A stretch of DNA of 64,000 nucleotides from Marinagarivorans cellulosilyticus. Lineage in GTDB: Bacteria > Pseudomonadota > Gammaproteobacteria > Pseudomonadales > Cellvibrionaceae. A program made the position numbers and the translations under genes. The first letter of the stretch is position 1; each line of letters begins with the position of its first letter. This document shows positions 10,101 through 22,100 of the stretch, piece by piece. The notes beneath the pieces were generated by a model. The model saw only the letters and a program-made list of their open reading frames with translations, had not been told where the DNA came from and did not search any database. The stretch covers positions 310,001 through 374,000 of the forward strand of contig NZ_AP023086.1 in assembly GCF_021655555.1 (NCBI RefSeq). Reading direction: 5' to 3'.

Positions 10101-13100
10101 GTCGCGAATGATACCGATGCGGATGGTGATGCATTAACGCTTACGGAAGCCTCAGTTACCGATGGCGCGGGTTCCGTCTCGATTGTCGATGGCAAAGTCG
10201 TCTTTAACCCCGACGAGTCTCACAACAATCTGGCCGAAGGCGAAACCGCCGAAGTCACCGTCAGCTACACCGTCACCGATGAACACGGTGAAACTAGCAT
10301 CGCCGATCTCACCATTACTGTCACCGGTTCCAATGATGGCCCAGTGGCGGTGGCGGATGCCGGCAATGTGACCGAAGGCGATGGCGCCACTGTATTTGAT
10401 GTGGTGGCGAATGATACTGACGCGGATGGCGACACGCTGACCTTAACCGAAGCTTCCGTTACCGATGGCGCCGGCAGCGTCAGCATTGTTGAGGGCAAAG
10501 TGGTTTTCAACCCAGACGAAAGCCACAACAATCTCGCCGAAGGCGAAACCGTCGAAGTTACGGTCAGCTACACCGTCACCGACGAACATGGCGAAACGAG
10601 CACGGCAGATCTGACGATTACCGTGACGGGCAGTAACGATGGTCCTGTCGCGGTAGCGGATACGGGCGCGGTAACTGAAGGCGATGGCGCCACTGTATTT
10701 GACGTCGTGGCTAACGATACTGATGCTGACGGCGACACATTAACTTTGACCGAAGCGTCTGTTACTGACGGCGCGGGCTCTGTCTCGATTGCCGACGGCA
10801 AGGTCGTCTTCAACCCTGACGAGAGCCACAACAATCTCGCCGAAGGCGAAACGGCGGAAGTCACCGTCAGCTACACCGTGACTGACGAACACGGCGAAAC
10901 TAGTACGGCTGACCTGACCATCACGGTAACCGGCTCGAACGATGGGCCTGTGGCTGTCGCCGATACCGGCAATGTGACCGAAGGCGATGGCGCTACAGTA
11001 TTTGATGTAGTAGCCAACGATACCGATGTAGATGGCGACACCCTAAGTTTGACTAGCGCTGAAGTGACAGATGGTGCGGGTTCAGTCTCGATTGTCGATG
11101 GCAAAGTCGTCTTCAACCCTGACGAGTCTCACAACAACCTCGCTGAGGGTGAAACCGCAGAAGTGACCGTGAGTTACACGGTCACCGACGAGCATGGCGA
11201 AACCAGCACGGCTGACCTGACCATCACGGTAACCGGTTCTAACGATGGTCCTGTCGCCTTAGCGGATACTGGCTCAGTGACTGAAGGCGACGGTTCGACG
11301 ACATTTGATGTAGTAGCTAACGATACGGATGCCGATGGCGGCACTCTTTCACTCTCAAGTGCTGAAGTCACCGGTGGCGCCGGCTCAGTCTCAATTGTGG
11401 ACGGCAAAGTCGTCTTCAATCCCGATGAATCGCATAACAACTTAGCCGAAGGTGAAACTGCCGACGTGACGGTCAGCTATACCGTTACCGACGAACACGG
11501 CGAAACGAGTACAGCGGATCTCACCATCACGGTAACCGGCTCCAACGATGGTCCCGTCGCAGTCGCGGATACCGGTGCCGTCACGGAAGGCGACGGATCA
11601 ACGACGTTCGACGTAGTCGCCAACGATACCGACGTTGATGGCGACACACTTTCACTTACCAGCGCTGAAGTTACAGATGGCGCGGGTTCAGTCTCGATTG
11701 TTGATGGCAAGGTCGTCTTTAATCCCGATGAATCCCATAACAACCTCGCTGAAGGCGAAACCGCCGAAGTGACCGTGAGTTATACGGTCACCGACGAGCA
11801 TGGCGAAACCAGTACGGCTGATTTAACCATTACCGTGACGGGCAGTAATGATGGCCCAGTCGCCGTAGCTGATACGGGAGCTTCACTTGAGGGTGCCGGT
11901 TCAACGACGTTCGACGTCGTAGCTAACGATACCGACGCTGATGGCGACACATTGTCACTCACCGGTGCTGATGTGACCGATGGCGCCGGTTCCGTCTCAA
12001 TCGTAGACGGCAAAGTCGTCTTCAATCCCGACGAATCTCACAATAGCTTAGCCGAAGGTGAAACGGCGGAAGTTGTCGTTTCATACACCGTCACCGATGA
12101 ACACGGCGAAACGAGTACGGCGGATTTAACGATTACCGTAATCGGCAGTAATGATGGTCCTGTCGCTGTATCGGATACTGGCAATGTGACCGAAGGCGAC
12201 GGTTCGACGACGTTTGACGTTGTTAGCAACGACACCGATGCCGATGGCGATACGCTTTCTCTCACCAGTGCCGAAGTGACTGATGGCGCCGGCAGCGTGA
12301 GTATTGTTGATGGCAAAGTGGTTTTCAATCCCGATGAGTCCCATAACAACCTGGCGGAAGGCGAAACCACCGAAGTGACTGTCAGCTACACCGTGACTGA
12401 CGAGCACGGCGAAACCAGCACCGCTGACTTAACGATTACCGTAACCGGCAGTAATGATGGTCCTGTCGCTGTATCGGATACTGGCAATGTGACCGAAGGC
12501 GACGGTTCGACGACGTTTGATGTTGTTAGCAATGATACTGATGTCGATGGCGACAGCTTAACGCTGACCGAAGCCGAAGTGACCGATGGCGCCGGCAGCG
12601 TGAGTATTGTTGATGGCAAAATCGTCTTCAATCCCGATGAATCGCATAACAACTTGGCGGAAGGCGAAACCGCTGATGTTGTCGTTTCTTATACTGTTAC
12701 CGACGAATACGGCGAAACGAGCACCGCGGACTTAACCATTACCGTGACCGGTTCCAACGATGGCCCTGTGGCTGTGGCCGATACGGGTGAAGTTACCGAA
12801 GGTGATGGCTCGACGACGTTTGATGTCGTAGCTAACGATACGGATGTTGATGGCGATACTTTGTCACTCATCAGTGCTGAAGTCACCGACGGCGCGGGCT
12901 CTGTTTCGATAGTTGACGGCAAAGTCGTCTTCAATCCCGATGAGTCTCACAACAACCTAGCTGAAGGCGAAACCGCCGAAGTGACCGTGAGCTATACCGT
13001 TACGGACGAGCATGGCGAAACCAGTACCGCGGATCTCACGATTACCGTGACCGGTTCCAACGATGGCCCTGTGGCCGTGGCTGATACGGGCAATGTGACC

Positions 13101-16100
13101 GAAGGTGATGGCGCTACTGTATTTGATGTCGTAGCTAACGATACCGATGCGGATGGCGATACCTTAAGTTTGACCAGTGCCGAAGTCACCGATGGCGCAG
13201 GTTCAGTCTCAATCGTGGACGGCAACGTTGTCTTCAATCCCGATGAATCGCATAACAACTTAGCCGAAGGTGAAACCGCCGAAGTGACCGTCAGCTATAC
13301 CGTGACTGATGAGCATGGCGAAACCAGTACGGCGGATTTAACGATTACCGTAACCGGTTCCAACGATGGTCCCGTAGCCGTGGCCGATACGGGTGAAGTG
13401 ACCGAAGGCGACGGCGCTACTGTATTTGATGTAGTGGCTAACGATACCGACGCTGATGGCGATACCTTAAGTTTGACCAGTGCCGAAGTTACCGACGGCG
13501 CTGGCTCAGTCTCGATTGTGGATGGCAAGGTCGTCTTCAACCCAGACGAAAGCCACAACAACCTCGCTGAAGGTGAAACCGCCGAGGTGGCCGTCAGCTA
13601 CACCGTCACCGATGAACACGGCGAAACGAGCACGGCGGATCTCACCATTACCGTGACCGGCTCGAACGATGGCCCAGTGGCCGTTGCTGATACTGGTACC
13701 GTGACTGAGGGAGACGGATCGACGACGTTCGATGTTATTAGCAACGATACCGATATCGATGGCGACACTTTGTCACTCACTAGTGCTGAAGTCACCGATG
13801 GCGCCGGCTCAGTCTCAATTGTTGACGGCAAAGTTGTCTTCAATCCCGATGAATCGCATAACAACCTAGCCGAAGGCGAAACCGCCGAAGTCAGGGTCAG
13901 CTACACCGTGACTGATGAGCATGGCGCAACGAGTACGGCTGATTTAACCATTACCGTGACAGGTTCCAATGATGGTCCTGTCGCTGTAGCGGATGCCGGC
14001 AATGTGACCGAAGGCGATGGATCAACGACGTTCGACGTAGTAGCCAACGATACCGACGCTGATGGCGACACATTAACGCTTACCGAGACCTCCGTGACTG
14101 ATGGCGCAGGTTCTGTCTCAATTGTGGACGGCAAGGTCGTCTTTAATCCAGACGAAAGCCACAATAATCTGGCGGAAGGCGAAACGGCTGAAGTGACTGT
14201 GAGCTATACCGTTACGGATGAACACGGCGAAACCAGTACGGCCGACCTCACCATTACCGTGACCGGTTCCAACGATGGTCCCGTAGCCGTGGCCGATACG
14301 GGTGAAGTGACCGAAGGCGATGGTGCTACAACCTTTGATGTCGTCGCGAATGATACGGATACCGATGGCGATACGCTGACTTTGATCGAAGCCTTGGTTA
14401 CCGATGGCGCCGGTTCCGTCTCAATCGTTGATGGCAAGGTAGTCTTTAATCCTGACGAATCCCATAACAACTTGGCGGAAGGCGAAACCGCTGAAGTGAT
14501 CGTGAGCTACACCGTCACGGACGAGCATGGCGAAACCAGTACGGCTGACTTAACGATTACCGTAACCGGCAGTAATGATGGTCCTGTCGCTGTGGCGGAT
14601 ACCGGCTCAGTGACCGAAGGTGATGGTGCGACTACATTCGATGTTGTCGCCAATGACACTGACGCGGATGGTGATGTTCTCACTTTAACTAATGCTGAAG
14701 TGACCGACGGTGCAGGCTCTGTTTCAATCGTGGATGGCAAGGTCGTCTTCAACCCAGATGAATCTCACAATAACTTAGCCGAAGGCGAAACCGCGGAAGT
14801 CACCGTGAGCTACACCGTGACTGATGAACACGGCGAAACCAGTACCGCCGATCTCACCATAACCGTCACGGGTTCCAATGATGGGCCTGTGGCCGTAGCT
14901 GATACGGGAGCTGCACTTGAGGGTACCGGTTCAACGACATTCGACGTAGTGGCTAACGATACCGACGTAGATGGCGACAGCTTAACGCTGACCGAAGCCG
15001 AAGTCACCGATGGCGCCGGTTCCGTCTCAATCGTGGACGGCAAAGTCGTCTTCAATCCTGATGAATCCCATAACAACCTGGCCGAAGGTGAAACCGCCGA
15101 AGTGACGGTGAGTTACACGGTCACCGATGAGCACGGCGAAACCAGCACCGCGGATCTCACCATTACTGTCACCGGTTCCAATGATGGTCCAGTGGCCGTT
15201 GCGGATACCGGCAGCGTGACCGAAGGCGATGGTGCCACTGTATTTGATGTCGTCGCGAACGATACCGATGTAGATGGCGATACCTTAACGCTGACCGAAG
15301 CCTCCGTCACCGACGGCGCCGGCTCAGTTTCGATTGTGGACGGCAAGGTCGTTTTCAACCCCGATGAAAGCCATAACAACCTAGCTGAAGGCGAAACCGC
15401 GGAAGTTGTCGTTTCTTACACCGTCACCGATGAGCACGGCGAAACCAGCACTGCGGATCTCACCATTACCGTGACAGGTTCTAATGATGGTCCAGTGGCC
15501 GTTGCTGATACTAGCGCGGTTACCGAAGGCGACGGTGCAACGACCTTTGATGTACTCGCTAACGATACGGATGCCGATGGCGACACACTAACGCTTACCG
15601 AAGCGTCCGTTACCGATGGTGCCGGCAGCGTGAGCATTGTTGATGGCAAAGTTGTTTTCAATCCTGACGAATCTCACAACAACTTGGCCGAAGGTGAAAC
15701 CGCGGAAGTCACCGTGAGCTATACCGTCACCGACGAGCATGGCGAAACCAGTACGGCTGATCTCACGATTACCGTGACCGGTTCCAACGATGGCCCTGTT
15801 GCAGTGGCGGATACCGGTGCGGTCACCGAAGGTGATGGCGCTACGACCTTTGATGTAGTGGCTAACGATGCCGATGTGGATGGCGACACCTTGTCACTCA
15901 CCAGTGCCGAAGTTACCGATGGCGCCGGCTCTGTTTCGATAGTCGATGGAAAAGTCGTCTTCAACCCCGATGAAAGTCACAACAATCTAGCCGAAGGCGA
16001 AACCGCCGATGTGACCGTGAGCTATACCGTCACCGATGAGCACGGCGAAACCAGTATGGCGGACTTAACAATCACCGTAACCGGCTCCAACGATGGCCCC

Positions 16101-19100
16101 GTAGCCGTTGCGGATACCGGCGCGGTGACCGAAGGTGATGGATCGACGACGTTCGATGTTGTTAGCAACGACACCGATGCCGATGGCGACACGCTCACCT
16201 TAACCGAAGCCTCCGTCACTGACGGTGCAGGTTCGGTTTCCATTGTTGATGGCAAGGTCGTTTTCAATCCCGATGAAAGCCATAACAACTTAGCGGAAGG
16301 CGAAACGGCTGAAGTGACCGTCAGTTACACGGTCACCGACGAGCACGGCGAGACCAGCACCGCTGATTTAACCATTACCGTGACTGGCTCGAACGATGGC
16401 CCAGTGGCCGTTGCTGATACGGGTGAAGTTACCGAAGGTGATGGTGCCACCGTATTTGATGTAGTCGCCAACGATACCGATGCGGATGGCGACACACTAA
16501 CGCTCACCGAAGCGTCCGTTACAGATGGTGCCGGCTCCATCTCAATCGTAGATGGCAAAGTCGTCTTCAACCCTGACGAAAGCCACAACAACCTAGCTGA
16601 AGGCGAAACCGCTGAAGTGACGGTGAGCTACACGGTCACTGATGAGCACGGCGGAACCAGCACCGCGGATCTCACCATTACTGTCACCGGTTCCAATGAT
16701 GGTCCCGTAGCAGTGGCCGATACGGGTGAAGTCACTGAAGGCGACGGCGCAACCGTATTTGATGTCGTTGCGAATGATACCGACGCTGATGGCGATACAT
16801 TAAGTTTAACTAGCGCTGAAGTGACCGATGGCGCCGGCTCTGTCTCGATTGTCGATGGCAAAGTCGTCTTCAACCCGGATGAATCCCATAACAACCTGGC
16901 CGAAGGCGAAACGGCTGAAGTCACCGTGAGCTACACCGTCACTGACGAACATGGCGAAACCAGTACGGCGGATCTCACCATAACCGTGACCGGTTCCAAC
17001 GATGGCCCTGTGGCAGTGGCGGATACCGGCGAAGTCAGCGAAGGTGATGGCGCCACCGTGTTTGATGTGGTGGCTAACGATACTGATGCCGATGGCGATA
17101 CCTTAAGTTTGACCCGTGCGGACGTCACCGATGGCGCGGGCAGCGTGAGTATTGTTGATGGTAAGGTCGTCTTCAACCCCGATGAATCCCATAACAACCT
17201 CGCCGAAGGGGAAGCGGCGGAAGTGACTGTGAGCTACACCGTCACCGATGAACACGGCGAAACCAGCACCGCTGACTTAACGATTACCGTGACCGGCAGT
17301 AATGATGGCCCTGTCGCTGTGGCCGATACCGGCGAAGTCACCGAAGGCGATGGCGCCACTGTCTTTGATGTGGTGGCTAACGATACTGATGCCGATGGCG
17401 ATACCTTAAGTTTGACCAGCGCGGACGTCACCGGTGGCGCAGGCAGCGTCAGCATTGTCGATGGCAAAGTCGTCTTCAACCCCGACGAAAGCCATAACAA
17501 CCTGGCCGAAGGCGAAACCGCGGAAGTCACGGTCAGCTACACGGTGACCGACGAGCACGGCGAAACCAGTACGGCTGACTTAACGATTACCGTGACGGGC
17601 AGCAACGATGGCCCTGTGGCGGTTGCCGATACGGGTGATGTGACTGAAGGCGATGGCGCCACCGTCTTTGATGTGGTGGCTAACGATACCGACGTCGATG
17701 GTGATACTTTAAGTTTGACGAGTGCAGAAGTCACTGATGGCGCAGGCAGCGTCAGCATCGTCGATGGCAAAGTCGTTTTCAATCCCGATGAGTCTCACAA
17801 CAACCTAGCCGAAGGTGAAACGGCGGAAGTGACAGTCAGTTACACAGTGACTGACGAGCATGGCGAAACGAGTACGGCCGATCTCACCATTACCGTGACG
17901 GGCAGTAATGACGGTCCTGTCGCTGTAGCCGATACTGGCGCGGTGACCGAAGGCGATGGCGCCACCGTATTTGATGTCGTGGCTAATGATACGGATGTGG
18001 ATGGCGACACACTTTCACTTACCAGCGCTGAAGTTACCGACGGCGCTGGCAGCGTGAGCGTTGTTGACGGCCAGGTCGTCTTCAATCCTGACGAATCTCA
18101 CAACAACCTCGCCGAAGGGGAAACGGCGGAAGTCACGGTCAGCTATACCGTTACGGACGAGCATGGCGAAACCAGTACCGCGGATCTCACGATTACCGTG
18201 ACCGGTTCCAACGATGGCCCTGTGGCCGTGGCTGATACGGGCAATGTGACCGAAGGTGATGGCGCTACTGTATTTGATGTCGTAGCTAACGATACCGATG
18301 CGGATGGCGATACCTTAAGTTTGACCAGTGCCGAAGTCACCGATGGCGCAGGCTCAGTCTCAATCGTGGACGGCAAAGTCGTCTTCAACGCCGACGAAAG
18401 CCACAACAATCTCGCTGAAGGCGAAACCGCGGACGTGACCGTTAGCTACACCGTGACTGACGAGCACGGCGAAACCAGTACGGCGGATCTCACGATTACC
18501 GTCACCGGTTCCAACGATGGTCCTGTAGCCATAGCCGATACGGGTGAAGCGACCGAAGGTGATGGCTCGACGACGTTCGACGTAGTTGCCAACGATACCG
18601 ATGCGGATGGCGACGCACTAAGTTTGACTAGTGCCGAAGTCACCGATGGTGTCGGTTCCGTCGCAATCGTTGACGGCAAAGTCGTCTTTAACCCTGATGA
18701 ATCTCACAACAACTTAGCCGAAGGCGAAACCGCTGAAGTGACCGTGAGCTATACCCTTACGGATGAACACGGCGAAACCAGCACCGCTGACTTAACGATT
18801 ACCGTGACGGGCAGTAATGATGGTCCTGTCGCCGTAGCTGATACGGGAGCTGCACTTGAGGGTGCCGGTTCAGCGACGTTCGATGTAGTAGCCAACGATA
18901 TCGACGTAGATGGCGACAGCTTAACGCTGACCGAAGCCGAAGTGACCGACGGCGCCGGTTCAGTCTCAATCGTGGACGGCAAAGTCGTCTTTAACCCCGA
19001 CGAGTCTCACAACAATCTAGCCGAAGGCGAAACCGCGGAAGTGACAGTGAGCTACACCGTCACCGATGAGCACGGCGAAAACAGTACGGCTGACCTGACT

Positions 19101-22100
19101 ATCACGGTAACCGGCTCGAATGATGGCCCTGTTGCAGTGGCCGATACTGGCGCGGTGACTGAAGGTGCCGGTTCAACGACCTTCGATGTGGTCGCTAACG
19201 ATACGGATGCGGATGGCGATGCATTAACGCTGACCGAAGCTGAAGTGACTGATGGTGCCGGCAGCGTGAGCATTGTCGATGGTAAAGTCGTTTTCAATCC
19301 CGACGAATCCCACAACAACTTGGCGGAAGGTGAAACGGCTGAAGTTGTCGTTTCTTACACTGTCACCGATGGACATGGCGAAACCAGTACCGCTGATTTA
19401 ACGATTACCGTGACGGGCTCGAATGATGGTCCTGTTGCGGTTGCGGATACCGGTGCGGTCACTGAAGGTGATGGCGCTAAAACTTTTGATGTCGTTGCGA
19501 ATGATACTGATGCGGATGGCGATACACTGACCTTAACCGAAGCTTCCGTTACCGACGGTGCTGGCTCCGTCTCAATCGTAGATGGCAAGGTCGTCTTTAG
19601 CCCTGATGAGTCGCATAACAACTTGGCGGAAGGCGAAACCGCGAACGTGACCGTCAGCTACACGGTCACCGACGAACATGGCGAAACGAGCACGGCGGAT
19701 CTCACCATTACGGTGACCGGTAGTAATGATGGCCCTGTTGCTGTAGCGGATACCGGCGCTGTTACCGAAGGTAATGGATCAACGACGTTTGATGTTATTA
19801 GCAACGATACTGATGTCGATGGCGATACCTTAACGCTTACCGAGGCCTCCGTGACTGATGGTGCCGGCTCCGTGTCAATTGTTGACGGCAAGGTCGTTTT
19901 CAATCCAGACGAATTCCACAACAATCTGGCCGAGGGCGAAACGGCTGAAGTAACGGTGAGTTACACGGTTACCGACGAGCACGGTGAAACCAGTACCGCC
20001 GATCTCACCATAACCGTCACGGGTTCCAATGATGGGCCTGTGGCCGTAGCGGATACTGGCGCCGTAACTGAAGGCGATGGTTCGACGACGTTCGACGTAG
20101 TCGCCAACGATACCGATGCCGATGGCGATACGCTTTCTCTCACCAGTGCCGAAGTGACTGATGGCGCGGGCAGCGTAAGCATTGTCGACGGCAAAGTCGT
20201 TTTCAACCCCGATGAATCCCATAACAACCTCGCTGAAGGCGAAACCGCCGAAGTGACCGTGAGTTATACGGTCACCGACGAGCATGGCGAAACCAGTACG
20301 GCCGATCTCACGATTACCGTGACGGGGTCCAATGATGGTCCCGTGGCCGTAGCTGATACGGGAGCTGCCCTAGAGGGTGCCGGTTCAACGACGTTTGATG
20401 TCGTGGCTAATGATACGGATGTCGATGGCGACACCTTAAGTTTGACCAGCGCCGAAGTCACCGATGGTGCCGGCTCCGTCTCAATCGTAGATGGCAAAGT
20501 CGTCTTCAACCCTGATGAATCCCATAACAACCTAGCCGAAGGCGAAACCACCGATGTGGTCGTGTCCTACACCGTCACCGACGAACACGGCGAAACCAGC
20601 ACGGCTGATCTCACGATTACCGTGACCGGCTCAAACGATGGTCCCGTTGCGGTTGTGGATACCGGTGCGGTCACCGAAGGTGATGACGCTACAACCTTTG
20701 ATGTTGTGGCGAACGATACCGATGTAGATGGCGACACACTCACCTTAACCGAAGCCACGGTGACCGGCGGCGCGGGCAGTGTAAGCATCGTCGATGGCAA
20801 AGTCGTCTTCAACCCTGACGAATCTCACAACAACCTCGCTGAAGGTGAAACCGCCGAAGTGACCGTCAGCTACACCGTTACCGACGAACACGGCGAAACC
20901 AGTACTGCGGACTTAACAATCACCGTGACCGGGTCGAATGATGGCCCTGTGGCTGTTGCCGATACTGGGGCCGTGACGGAGGGCGATGGCGCTACTGTAT
21001 TTGATGTGGTGGCCAACGATACCGACGTAGATGGCGACACACTTTCACTGACCAGCGCTGAAGTCACTGATGGCGCCGGCAGCGTGAGTATTGTTGATGG
21101 CAAGGTCGTCTTCAACCCCGATGAATCCCATAACAACCTCGCTGAAGGCGAAACCGCGGATGTGACGGTAAGCTACACCGTGACCGACGAGCACGGCGAA
21201 ACCAGCACCGCGGATCTCACCATTACCGTGACCGGTTCCAACGATGGTCCGGTAGCCGTGGCCGATACGGGTGAAGTGACCGAAGGCGATGGTGCGACTG
21301 CGTTTGATGTCGTGGCTAACGATACCGATGCGGATGGCGACACGCTCTCACTGACCAGTGCCGAAGTGACCGACGGCGCCGGTTCCGTATCAATCGTCGA
21401 TGGCAAAGTCGTCTTCAACCCCGACGAATCCCATAACAATCTGGCCGAAGGTGAAACCGCGGAAGTGACGGTCAGCTACACCGTCACTGATGAGCACGGT
21501 GAAACCAGTACGGCCGATCTCACCATTACCGTAACCGGCTCCAACGATGGTCCCGTAGCCGTGGCCGATACGGGTGAAGTTACCGAAGGCGACGGCGCTA
21601 CTGTATTTGATGTAGTAGCGAATGATACTGATGCGGATGGCGATACGCTCAGTTTAACCAGCGCCGAAGTCACCGATGGCGTCGGTTCAGCCTCAATTGT
21701 CGATGGCAAAGTCGTTTTCAACCCAGACGAAAGCCATAACAATTTGGCGGAAGGTGAAACCGCTGAAGTGACCGTGAGCTACACCGTCACCGACGAGCAC
21801 GGCGAAACCAGCACCGCTGACTTAACGATTACCGTCACCGGCAGTAATGATGGTCCTGTTGCTGTGGCTGATACTGGCAGCGTGACAGAAGGCGATGGAT
21901 CGACGACGTTTGATGTTATTAGCAACGATACTGATGTCGATGGCGACAGCTTAACGCTGACCGAAGCTGAAGTGACCGATGGTGCCGGCAGCGTGAGCAT
22001 TGTCGATGGCAAAGTCGTTTTCAACCCTGATGAGTCCCATAACAATCTAGCCGAAGGCGAAACGGCTGAAGTGACCGTGAGTTATACGGTCACCGACGAA